NCBI GenBank assembly: GCA_949317995.1
Contig: OX439050.1
Coordinates: forward strand, 1,550,001-1,614,000
DNA length: 64,000 nt
Source of the DNA: Acholoe squamosa
Taxonomy: Eukaryota; Annelida; Polychaeta; Phyllodocida; Polynoidae
Direction of reading: 5' to 3'
Below the pieces are notes generated by a model, which was not told where the DNA came from, did no database searches, and was given only the letters and a program-made list of their open reading frames with translations. Positions 1-10,575 of this stretch are shown piece by piece; position 1 is the stretch's first letter, and each line of letters starts with the position of its first letter. Made by a program: the position numbers and the translations under genes.

Positions 1-435
1 TGGCTCCCTCTGTAAAAATCAAATAATTAGAATAATTATTTTCACAGGGAAACGCCAGTGAAAATCACTTCATTGGGCTCTCCCTCTGAAAAATCAGGAA
101 ATTAGCCATCAGTGATATTACAGAGCTGAGTCGATGCTAGCATTTATATATATATAAAATATATGTCCATACAGTGAATTGATATGGAAAGACACACAGA
201 AACAGCTAGTATCAAGCTAAAGACAGATCTCGATATCTACAAAAAGAGAGAAGAGGAAAGATAAAGGATTTTCACTGGCTTTGTCTCTGTGGAAATTTTC
301 ACAGGGGATTGTCCCTGTGAAGAAATCTGTTGAGATGATAGAAGTGGTAAATTTCACTGATAAAGCTCAGTGAAAGAGAATTCTTTTAACCAAGGACTAT
401 CTCAAGAGAAAAGTTGTGGGTGGGGTGCACCATCT
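1..435 (+). repeat. Left arm of large inverted repeat (foldback-like)
   Basis: This stretch matches, in inverted orientation, 10187-10575 over nearly its full length with many small differences. Shared blocks in the same order include tcaggaaatt, tggaaagacacaca, agagaagaggaaagataaagg-like purine tracts and ggggattgtccctgtgaag. It begins at the window edge, so the true outer end may lie outside. A perfect 9-bp hairpin (ttcacaggg / ccctgtgaa, 6-nt loop) sits at 298-321 and is kept in the partner arm at 10283-10306. The arm runs directly into an 18-bp repeat array. Foldback or terminal-inverted-repeat transposon is an inference; no transposase is visible. Confidence 0.72.
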
Positions 436-1125
436 GTCTGCCTCACCTTCTCTGTCTGCCTCTACTTAATCTGTCTACCTGCCCTACTCTGACTGCCTCC
501 CTTACCTTGTCTGCCTCCCTTACTCTGTCTGCCTCCCCTACTCTGTTTGTGTCCTTAACTCTGCCTTTCCTATTCTGTCTGCCTTGCCTACTCTGTCTGT
601 CCTTCACTACTCTGTTTACCCAACTCTTTCTGTGTTTCCTAATTTCTCTGCCTCAGGGTAATCTCTCTGCCTTCCCTACTCTGTCTGCCTCCCCTACTCT
701 GTCTACCTCCCTTTAACCTGTATGTCTCCCCTACTGTGTCTGCCATCCTTTAATCTCTCTGCATCACCTTCTCTGTATGCCTCTCTTTAATCTGCCTGCC
801 TGTCCTGCTCTGTCTGTCTCCCCTTCTCTGACTGCCTCCACTAGTCTGCTTCCCTTTCCTACTCTGTCTGCCACCTCGACTCTGTCTGCCTCCTCCTTCT
901 CTTCCTCCCCTACTCTGTATGTCTCCTTTATTCTTTCTGACTCATCCACTCTGTCTCCATCCTTTACTCATTCTGCCTCCCCTATTATCTCTGCCTCACC
1001 TAAAATGACTACTCTATCTGTCTCGACTTCCCCGTCTTCCTCCCCTACTATCTCTGCCTCCACTTCTTCATCTGTGTCTGCTACTCTTTCTGCCTCAACT
1101 ACCCTCTCTGCCTACCTTATATAAC
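436..1125 (+). repeat. Degenerate 18-bp minisatellite (TACTCTGTCTGCCTCCCC type)
   Basis: The sequence is a string of variants of an 18-bp pyrimidine-rich unit. Because 18 is a multiple of three, each frame reads a six-residue repeat (such as SPTLSA), which creates long but meaningless open frames on both strands. Related arrays occur at 9310-10180 and 62690-63262 in the same orientation. No coding evidence. Confidence 0.85.
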
Positions 1126-1375
1126 TCTGCCCCATCTTTCTTTGCCTCTTCTTTGTTCTTTGCCTCCTCTTCTCTGCCTGTGCTCATGTTTCTCTCTGTC
1201 TTCCATTGTCTGTCTGCCCATATATGGTATATCTTTGAAGTTGCTACATTGTGACTCAAGTAAAAGCAGAACTTTTCAAGCCAAAAAGGTGTTAGTTTAT
1301 TCTTGGAACAACCTCTCTGGCTATACACTATTGAACTGGGGGTAGTTTCATACCATGAAGGTTTACAACCAAAAC

Positions 1376-2233
1376 TTACACTCCCTGTACACTCCCTGTA
1401 CACTCCCTGTACACTCCCTGTACACTCCCTGTACACTCCCTGTACAGCCCCTGTACACACCCTGTACAGCCCCTGTACACACCCTTTACACACTCTGTAA
1501 ACTCAATGTACACTATATGTACACTCCCTGTACACTCCCTGTGCACTCCCTGTACACACCCTGTACACACCATGTACACTCCCTGTACACTCCCTGTACA
1601 CACCCTGTACACAACCTGTACACTCCCTGTACACTCCCTGTACACTCCCTGTACACTCCCTGTACACTCCCTGTACACTCCCTGTACACTCCCTGTACAC
1701 ACCCTGTACACACCCTGTACACTCCCTGTACACTCCCTGTACACTCCCTGTACACTCCCTGTACACTCCCTGTACACTCCCTGTACACACCCTGTACACA
1801 CCCTGTACACTCCCTGTACACTCCCTGTACACTCCCTGTACACACCCTGTACACACCCTGTACACTCCCTGTACCCTCCCTGTACTCTCACTGTACACTC
1901 ACTGTACACTCACTGTACACTCCCTGTACACTCCCTGTACACTCCCTGTACACTCCCTGTAAAGCCCCTGTACACACCCTGTACACACCCTGTACTCTCA
2001 CTGTACACTCACTGTTACTCACTGTTACTCACTGTACACTCCCTGTACACTCCCTGTACAATCCCTGTACACACCCTGTACAGCCCCTGTACACACCCTG
2101 TACACACCCTGTACACTCCCTGTACACTCCCTGTACACACCCTGTACACACCCTGTACACACCCTGTACACTCCCTGTACACACCCTGTACACACCCTGT
2201 ACACTCCCTGTACACTCCCTGTACACTCCCTTT
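1376..2233 (+). repeat. 11-bp minisatellite (ACTCCCTGTAC / ACACCCTGTAC)
   Basis: About 78 tandem copies of an 11-bp unit, mostly of two alternating variants that differ at one or two bases (ACTCCCTGTAC and ACACCCTGTAC), with rarer ACAGCCCCTGTAC and CTCACTGTAC forms. Every unit carries the palindrome GTAC. With an 11-bp period, three units make one 33-bp coding period, so all frames read an 11-residue repeat and stay open for up to 301 codons. These frames are artefacts of the repeat. Confidence 0.93.
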
Positions 2234-4080
2234 GACTCAAAGTTGCCTAATGAGAAGTAATTGTTTGATCACTTCTAGCTGATTCAACACATAGTGCATT
2301 ATTTATTAGTTCCTTTGCATCTTCAGTCATGTGCAGCAGAGCATTGCTAAAGTGATCGATTTTAAAACAGCAAGGCGTCAGGACCCAATGACTCCTAATG
2401 ATAATCCCATTATAAGGTCACTTCTTTGATGACCATCACCCTCTTAATCATAACAACCACCAGAGAAAATAGTACCTGCTCTGGATGATCAGTCGTGTTA
2501 TGCGATGTAGTGCTTCAACAAGATGATTTTTACCAGTCAATTATGTTGGCCTAGTAAAATAAAACAACACCTTTACTTATGTGAGTCCCTCAGATTTAAC
2601 TTAATGAGCTAAATTATTTACTGTAAATTAACCATACATAATGTAAATAAAAGAAATCTAACCTTATCCTTCTTGGTCTTATTTTAGAGAAGACCCCTAA
2701 AGGTTTTATAAAGAGAATCCCTGAAAGCTAACGGTTTAATGTGAAACACTCATCTGAGTGGGGCTCCTTGAAGTTGCCACAAGTTTATACAAGGTAGCCT
2801 CAATAAATAGTACTTTCAGCATCCGCTAGGTGTCAGCTTAGTATGCTACTAATTTCTGTACCAATATACAATTTAAGTGGTGAATGATTCTATATATGAA
2901 GCTTGGTGGTTATAAGTTGCTTGGTACATACAGCTGGGTTTATCTGCTGTTTATACTTGGTACACTGACAAGGTGGGGATGGTGATATCTTGTTAGGACA
3001 CACCAGGATCATAGTACAACAGTCTGATTTTAGTCTGTACTAAGATTCTGATACCATGTACAGTCTTAGGATGTACTGGGATCTTAGTACACTTGTGTGT
3101 GCACTGGACCATGACACTCACCTTTGCAGGTGTATGGGCCAATCAGAGCCCTGGTCACTGGACAATGACACCTACCTGTGCATACATTATTGGGGTCAAA
3201 GGTTGGATGGTGAAACCAATCCACTATTTTGTACTTATATTTACATTAAATGATACATTTACTCCCTTATCAAACAACACCTGGCTGAATTGAAAATGTA
3301 ATTTTGTAGGCATTTATATATTCTTTAATCTTGGGGGTTCATATTTATTAGCAAATTTAACAAAAAAAATACCAATAGATTTTACTATACCAGGACTAAG
3401 GGGAAATTCATACATATAGCCATTTATCAGATAATATGTACTTAAGGTGACTTTAGAATTATGTATTTTGATGGAGAAGTAGGAGAAATTTGATGATAAA
3501 TCAGTGTACTAAGTTCTTAGTACACCCCATGATCCAGGGACTATCATTCAATCTTAGGGCGTACTAAGAAACAGGTTAGTCCTGAACCTGACTGAGGTAT
3601 CTAACTATGTTCCTCAATGTCTCAATGATTTTATCTTAATAGCTCATACTGCTTTTTGTTGAAAACTCATATTGTTTACATATCATTTACTTACAAAATG
3701 TTAGGCAGATGTTAAACAAAACTTGTATGCCATCTATGATATAGTCTACATGTATAAGCATTTGTCTTTACTTCATTAAAAAGTTTATGTTTTGATTTAG
3801 GCCTTGGGGCCCAAGAGTTAATTTTCTGGCCCCTCTTTCAAAAGATAATATTTTCCAAATTTGCCAGTTAGTTACAGTTGAACAGAGAGGTATGATATAA
3901 TATTTTCAGTTGTATATACACCACAAACCCCTCCTCTTCAAGATCTATTCAGAGTTAGGGCCTCATTCACTTATCTATCTACTTGATATTAGAATAAACT
4001 GAATGATGTTAAATAGTTAGGAAACACACAACATTTGAGGTTTTATCAATTGTATTTAGATATTATATGATAAGAGATGG
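2234..4080. other. Unassigned AT-rich stretch, no gene seen
   Basis: No open frame longer than about 70 codons and no recognisable domain. It contains several copies of a GTACTAAGA-type word (around 3040, 3080, 3508 and 3562) and a perfect short palindrome at 3504-3525, which may be remains of a small inverted-repeat element. Nothing else can be supported. Confidence 0.5.
3504..3525. repeat. Perfect 10-bp-arm palindrome
   Basis: Arms gtgtactaag and cttagtacac are separated by 2 bp. Looser copies of the same word lie 400-500 bp upstream in inverted orientation, which hints at a decayed MITE, but no clean ends or target duplication were found. Confidence 0.6.
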
Positions 4081-4084
4081 TGGA

Positions 4085-5010
4085 AGGTGTGGGGAGTAAG
4101 GTGTTATCGGTTATGTGTGGGTTTTAAGAGTGTCAGTGCTGTGAAGAGTAGTGATTGGAAACAGGACATAATCAGCACTGCTGTTTACTTAATACCTATT
4201 ATATTGAGATATGTATATGTAATGACTGGCTGGGAGGACAGAGGCAAGGGAATAGGTGATTTAGAGTAAGCTCTGAGTGGTAGAACTGAATAAATTTGCA
4301 TTGAATAAATGGAATGGGACATAAAGTGGTTGAGAATGGAACATAATCATTACTGAGCCCGGGATATATTTCATTATATTGAGATAAGTCCATGTAGTGG
4401 GTGGATAGAAGGGGTGAGATAAGGTAATAGGTGCATTTAACTTAGTTTTATGAGTATTAGAAAAGAAGAATGTTACATTGGAAATATGTGGTTGGGAATG
4501 GGACACAGGTGGTTGGGAATGGGACACAAGTGGTTAGTGTATGGCGCAAAATTAAAACAGTGACTGGGATTTATACATCCTACCTAAAAAGTTCTATGTC
4601 ATGATTATGGATGATAGAGGGAAGGGAGTAGGTGCTTGTGAGAGGGTTTATAATCAGAATAGTGTCCTATCAAAAGGTGGTTGGGAACAAGACATGCCTG
4701 ACCCATTACTAACTGATTTATTAGAAGGACTTAATACATTTTTAGTATCAAAGGAACTTCAATCATATTCTATTTAAAAAAAAACAACATGCATATAATG
4801 TACAAAGTTAAATACAAAAAGCGTGTAAGCTATGTATTATTAAATATCTTCAGTGGTTGGGAACTGGACATGAGCAGCTTAGTAAGTTGGGTAGCCCCTG
4901 ATGAGAAATCAGTTAGGAGACAGAGGGGAAAAAAGGATGAAGACCCTCCTTCAGATACACATGAATTCAGACATAACACAACTAATGTATCCCTGGCTGT
5001 CATATTATAG
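4085..5010 (+). repeat. Diverged ~175-bp tandem repeat, about five copies
   Basis: A landmark word of the form gtggttgggaaTgGGACA recurs near 4148, 4326, 4489 (with a short duplicate at 4507), 4676 and 4852, a spacing of roughly 165-190 bp. A second landmark (agggaa-ggagTAGGTG) follows it by about 100 bp in three of the copies. Copies are strongly diverged, so this is an old tandem array. Short open frames in it are not conserved between copies. Confidence 0.6.
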
Positions 5011-5269
5011 ATAATACAGGGGGAAATCTCAAACTTTGAAGGTTTCCTTTAGAAATTTTGTCATATATATACCTGTACAGTGTTAGTCAGACGTCTTAAC
5101 ACCATGTTCCTTTGGATGAGAATTATTGCCAAGGTCTTCCACGAGGTTAATTTTGTGGAAAGGAATACACTGTATTATTTATGTACATATTGATTTGAAT
5201 TCATTGTTTATTTGTCTTGTTATTAAATATCATTTGTGTACATTTTTCTCTTCTATTATTTGTGGGAGC

Positions 5270-6365
5270 TTGGAAGACAAGTATAGTGAGGTATATAAGA
5301 TATTAGATAGGAGTGACATTATCTGCTTATGTGAGACCTGGCTAAAACCAGGGTCTCCTGAGGGTTTGATAAATAAAGATGATAGGTTATTATATAGACA
5401 AGACAGAATAGGTAAAAATTGTGGAGGTGTGGGTCTCAGTGTGAAATCTGGTTTAGGTCAATACATTAAGATCATACCTGAATTCACTGTTCAAACAATT
5501 ATTTATGAAAGTATAGCGTGTATGTTATGTGTGCCTGGTGAGAAAGATATATTTCTTATCTCTATATACAGAATTCCTAATACAAATGTCCCTAATTTTA
5601 TTGCGTTTTTAAGGAAAATTGCAGGTTTTGAATTTAACGGTAATAGAGGTAGACATGAGACATGGATCTTAGGTGACATAAACTTAAATATGTATGATGA
5701 TACTGATGTGGGTTGTGAAAGCTTCAGATCCTTGTGTAAAGATATTGGTTGGAAAATTCTGATAAATGAAATAACCCGACCCTTCAGTGGAACCTGTATT
5801 GATAATGTAATTACTAATAGCCTTAATGTTATAGATTCAGGTACTATTTCGGCTTTGATTTCAGATCATGTGCAGAGAGCATAACAATTTTACATATGAA
5901 AAATCAGTGTATAAGGGAAGGGATTATAGAAATTTTTCAGAAGATAATTTCAAAGATTTTTTAAATGCCTGTGATTGGAAAACATATTTTGATATTAAAG
6001 ATAATCCAGATTTATTATGGGAAATGCTTGAAACTCCTATAAACCAATATCTGAACAAATATCATCCTTATGTTGAACGTCAAATCAAGAAAACTCATAA
6101 ATCTTGGATTGATGATGAAGTAATGGATTTAGTATTTGAAAGGGAAGGATGGTTAAGATTATATAGTGTTAACAAGGGTACAACGGAGAAACAGGCTATC
6201 AAAGACTGCAGAAGGAAAATAAGAAAAAAGATTAAAGCAAATCAAATTGGAGGAGTAATGCAAGAGTTACATGAATGTAATGGAAATCCTAAGAGGTTCT
6301 GGAAGCATATTAATGACATGTTTAAGAATAATGAATCCATTATACCCCGATATGAAACACCATGA
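5270..6365 (+). pseudogene. LINE endonuclease and linker (frameshifted)
   Basis: The first frame (to 5884) carries endonuclease signatures: an IICLCETWL strand with the catalytic Glu, an ILGDINLN motif with catalytic Asp/Asn, and a terminal SDH motif with the catalytic His. Just after SDH the reading frame shifts by one (5868-5884 overlap) and continues as the charged linker that normally joins endonuclease to RT in these elements. The initial beta strand and start codon are absent. The family assignment rests on motif order and spacing. A nick-producing endonuclease for target-primed reverse transcription is the known family role; this copy cannot make it intact. Confidence 0.8.
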
Positions 6366-8066
6366 GACAGGGATTGATATTGCTACTGATGTAGCATGTG
6401 AGTATGTGAATGAGTACTTTTGTAATATTGGAAGAGAGCTACATATTGCAGCGGTTGGTGATGATCAATGTAAACTTGATAATGATCAAAGTATTGAAAA
6501 TGTACTCATAAATGGAAACTTCACTGAAACAAACATTAAGGTGAATAAATGGGATGTTCATTACGCTATAAAAGTAATAGACAAAAATAAATCATCTGGG
6601 ATTGAAGGCATAAGGGGTGATATATTACAATGTGCATTGCTATGCCTAATACATCAATCTACCCACCTGATTCAGACTAGTTTAGATAAAGGTATTTTTC
6701 CAAGAGACTGGGCCTCTGCCCTAGTAAAACCATTACCTAAGGATGGAGATTTATCACAGGTCAAAAACTGGAGGCCTATTTCCCTTCTACCAATGCCATC
6801 AAAGATTATTGAGAAAATTATGTATTATCATTTAATGAAAGTATGAAAAGAAAAGACACATTTTGTGACAATCAATATGGTTATAAAAAAGGTACTGGAA
6901 CAGGTGATGCTACCTTTGATCTCGTAAATGAATTGTTTGAGAATAGAAATAATGGGTACATAACAGGGGCCCTTTTCATTGATTTCACTAAAGCCTTTGA
7001 TAATGTAATTCACTCAAAATTGCTGGTCAAACTTAGTAAGCTTGGGCTAAGTAGGACAAATTTTATGTCGTTCAAAAGTTATTTAGAAAACAGGCAACAG
7101 AGAACGAGTTATGGTAATAAAATATCTAAAAAGAAATGTATAAAGTATGGTGTACCACAAGGCTCAGTTCTGGGCTCCCTGTTGTATGTTTTATATATAG
7201 ATGATGTTGTTAATGTGTTGCAATCGTGTAAGATAAAATTGTATGCTGATGATATAGTAATCTATTGTGCTGCAAAGGACTAGGAGACCATTAACAATAT
7301 GATGTATAATGATGTTCAATGTTTCAAAGCATGGGTTCTAGAAAACAGACTAACAGTAAATCCAAATAAGACCAAATTTATGTGGTTACGTAGTGTATTT
7401 AAATTAAAGTACTGTCCTGATCCAAAAATATCAATGAGAGTACTGTTCAAACAGTGACCTTCTTCCCTTATTTTGGAGTCCACATTGATAGCAAACTGAG
7501 CTTTGACAAGCAAATTAAAATAGTTAAAAGAAATGTATGTAATAAATTATTTCGATTTGCCAAATTAAGAAAATTTCTGACTCAAGATCAGAGTGTAAAG
7601 ATATATTGTAGTACAATAAGACCAATTATAGAATATTGTTCCTTCATTTCAACTAGCTGTAATGAGGAAGGTTTGAAAGCTTTTCAACGCTTACAAAATA
7701 GAGCCTTAAGGATATGTCTAAAATGCAACATTAGAAAATACAATGTTAAAGAATTACATATGCTGTGTAATATAACTCTATTGGAAAAAAGGTTTGATAT
7801 GCTTCTATTGTGTCTGATGTACAAAAAAATCTAAAGATATAGAGCAAAGTCCACATGCACATAATACACGGTCACAAAATAAAATTGTTTTTGAATTACC
7901 AAGAAAAATTTCCAGGCATTACAAGAGATCTCCATGGTATAGAGGGGTGGCGCTCTGGAATGTCCTACCTGAGAACATCCAGAAAGCCACCACTAAAGTC
8001 AAATTTAAAACTGAAATACTGAAGATAGATAATTTGAGGCAGAAATTGAAAATTGGTAACAACTAG
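6366..8066 (+). pseudogene. LINE reverse transcriptase and C-terminal domain (broken)
   Basis: Three frames together cover an RT: NWRPISLLP (fingers), then after a shift near 6843 FIDFTKAFDNV (palm motif A), YGVPQGSVLGS (motif B) and KLYADDIVIY (motif C, catalytic YADD). A TAG at 7281-7283 interrupts the frame, which then stays open to 7458 through an ENRLTVNPNKTKFM motif. A further frameshift leads to the thumb and tail (7454-7834, then on to about 8066, including a GVALWNVLP motif typical of LINE C-termini). Everything needed for catalysis is recognisable but not in one frame. Confidence 0.85.
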
Positions 8067-8464
8067 TATATGAAGCAGGTGTAGTTACCGCGCCGCTTCC
8101 AGATAATTGTGTTGAATCCTAATTACCATTATGTTACTGCCTAATACACTAACATGAATGTCAAATGTTATGTAAACCTTAGCAACTATACCAGTACATT
8201 ATATCTTATAATATCTTATAACAAAAATGCATGTGTGTATGTTACTATGATCAGTCGACCAGCTCCTAAACTCTCCAATGTTGTTGATCTTGTACAAATT
8301 GACTATTGTCATGTTTTGTGTTTTGTAGTTGCTGTTCCTTATTTTGTTGTTGAAAAATCTAATAAAACTTGGTCTGCTCTATAGCTTCACTTAAATGAAC
8401 ATAACAATTCATTGATGCAATGAGCGAGTAAAAAAAAAAAAACCAAAAAAAAAAACCAAAAAAA
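8067..8464 (+). other. LINE 3' UTR and A-rich tail
   Basis: Non-coding sequence between the RT stop region and an A-rich run (8430-8464) broken by cc dinucleotides. This most simply marks the 3' end of the element. The upstream aataaaacttgg near 8360 contains an AATAAA polyadenylation signal. Confidence 0.6.
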
Positions 8465-9110
8465 CTGCTGCTTTGTTTTTAAAGATTGATTAGCCAAAAA
8501 GACATTATTGTTTATTAAATCCACCCCTTTCCTTCTACACACAGACTAGAGCACACTGAGTCACTCAGCATCCAGACATCAGCATTAAAAGACGTCAGCC
8601 ATTGACTGTATGGACATACATACACACACAGATTCTCCAGGTGAGGTAGGTTTCAGTTCCTACTCATGAATGAAAACAGAGAGGGTTTTCTATTAACAAC
8701 TCAAACTAACTGAGAAGCACAGTGCCATTTGTTTGTTGCTTCCAAATTGCCAGTTGTGTACATGACTTTGGATTCCATTTTTGTGCAAATCCTTTATTTA
8801 TTAATGGTTCTAAATTTTAAGATACATATTAAAAATCAGCTCAGCAACTCAATATATATGCAAGGGTATATTTTGAATTCAAGAGTAAATTCTTAAACCA
8901 ATTGTATCCAAGATAAGTAAAAGTCATGCTTGAAAGTTCAAAAAGATAAAACTGAAAAGGCTTGAAATATATCAATATAGCATGACAGCTGTCTTATCTA
9001 AAATGTTACACTATATTTGATATCCAAATCACTTATCAATGATTGGTTGACATGATTTATTGGCAGCTTCAGCCTTTCGCTCTATTGGCTATAATACCAT
9101 GAATTCACGA
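8465..9110. other. Unassigned stretch, nothing recognised
   Basis: AT-rich, no open frame of note, no repeat structure I can defend. Confidence 0.5.
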
Positions 9111-9119
9111 TCCAAGTCT

Positions 9120-10180
9120 AGGAATTCACACATAACTCTCTCTGTAACATCCCAGTCTGGCTGTCACATCCCACTGTCTCTCACACCCCATTCTTTCCAT
9201 CACACCCAAGTCTGTCAGTCAGACTCCACTCTGTCTGTCACACCACACTCTGTCTGTCATATACCCATTCTGTCTGTCACACATCACTATGTTTATCACA
9301 CACCAATCTTTCCATCACACCTGTATCTGTCTGCCTCCTCTATTTCTCTACCTTCCCTACTCTGTCTGCTTTCCCCTACTCTGCCTGCCTCCCCTAGTCT
9401 GTCTGCCACCCCTACTCTGTCAGAAACCCCTACTCTGGCTGCTTCTCCTACTCTGTCTGCCACCCCTACTCTGTCTGAAACCCCTACTCTGTATGCCTGC
9501 CCTACTCTGTCAGCAACCCCTACTCGCTCTGAAACCCCTACTATCTCTGCCTGCCCTACTCTGTCTGCTCTCCTCTACTCTGCCTGCCTTCCCTACTCTG
9601 TCTACCTCCCCTTTTATCTCTACCTCCCCTTTTCTCTAAGCCTTTCCAACTCTGTCTGCCTCCCCTTTTCTCTCTGCCTCCCCAACTCTGTCTGCGTCCC
9701 ATTTTCTGTCTGCCTCCCCTATTCTGTCTGCCTCCCCTACTCTGTCTGCCTCTCTTTAACCTGTTTGACTGCCCGATTCTGCCCCCTTCTTTTAATTTGT
9801 CTGCCTGCCCTGCTCAGTTTGACTCACTTTCTCTGTCTCGCTTACTCTGTTTCTCTCCCCTACTCTGTCTGCCTCCCTACTCTGTTCATCCTTCTGCTGC
9901 CCCCACTCTGTCTGCCTCATATTCTCTGTCTGCCCTCCATACTCTGTCTGCCTCCCCTACTCTGTCTTTCTCCCCTACTTTGTCTTCCTCCCCTTAATTT
10001 GTCTTTCACCCTTACTCTGTCTGCCTCCCTTTAATTGGTCTGTCTCCCCTACTCTGTCAGGCTCCCCTAGTCTGTGTGTCTCCTTTTTCCACATCCGTCC
10101 CCTACTCTCTCTCTCTGTCTTCCCTACTCTGTCTGCCTGCCTTACGCTGTCTCCCTCCCCTAGTCTGTCTGCTCCCTTTA
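9120..10180 (+). repeat. 18-bp minisatellite array, second copy
   Basis: From 9310 on it is built of the same TACTCTGTCTGCCTCCCC-type units as 436-1125, in the same orientation. The first ~190 bp are a related CTGTCTGTCACACCCC variant. It abuts the right arm of the outer inverted repeat. Open frames of up to 324 codons are produced by the period alone. Confidence 0.85.
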
Positions 10181-10186
10181 GGGTGT

Positions 10187-10575
10187 TCACCACCCACATA
10201 CTTTCTCTTGGGATAAGCCTCGGTGAAAGTTTTCTTTCACTGAGCTTTCTTGGTGAAAATTTATATCATCTCAAAGAATTTCTTCACAGGGACAATCCCC
10301 TGTGAAAGTGTTCACAGAGACAAAAACGGTGAAAACCCTTTATCTTTTCTCTTCTCTCATTTTGTGGCTTTCTTCCTCTTGTTTGCTGTTCCTGTGTGTC
10401 TTTCCATTTCAAATCACTGGAGAGACATATACTATATGTTGGCATTAGCTCAACTCTGCAATATCACTAACAGTGAATTTCCTGACTTTTTCCACAGGAA
10501 AAGCCCAATGAAAAAATTTTCACTGGCGTTTTGAAAATTATTATTCTAATTCCTATTTGCTTTTTCACGCAGGAA
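10187..10575 (-). repeat. Right arm of large inverted repeat
   Basis: Reverse complement of 1-435, including the 9-bp hairpin at 10283-10306 and the outermost attattctaatt / aattagaataat segment. As on the left, the arm touches an 18-bp array. The arrays are co-oriented while the arms are inverted, so the arrays are not part of the palindrome. Confidence 0.72.

Larger units (their letters stand above)
5240..8464 (+). mobile_element. Broken non-LTR retrotransposon (APE-type LINE)
   Basis: Order of recognisable parts: an apurinic-type endonuclease, a linker, reverse transcriptase with its YADD box, a C-terminal tail, a short 3' UTR, and an A-rich tail at 8430-8464. The layout and RT motifs fit the Jockey/CR1-type clade group of LINEs. 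No ORF1 is seen and the endonuclease lacks its N-terminal strand, so the copy looks 5'-truncated. At least three frameshifts and one nonsense codon make it non-functional. Exact ends are uncertain because no target duplication was found. Confidence 0.85.

Noticed and set aside
1355..2282. Open frames of 258-301 codons on both strands
   Set aside because: They are produced by the 11-bp minisatellite, which lacks stop words in most frames; both strands and all frames look alike.
9060..10034. 324-codon plus-strand frame
   Set aside because: It is a translation of the 18-bp array, six residues repeated, with no domain or start context.
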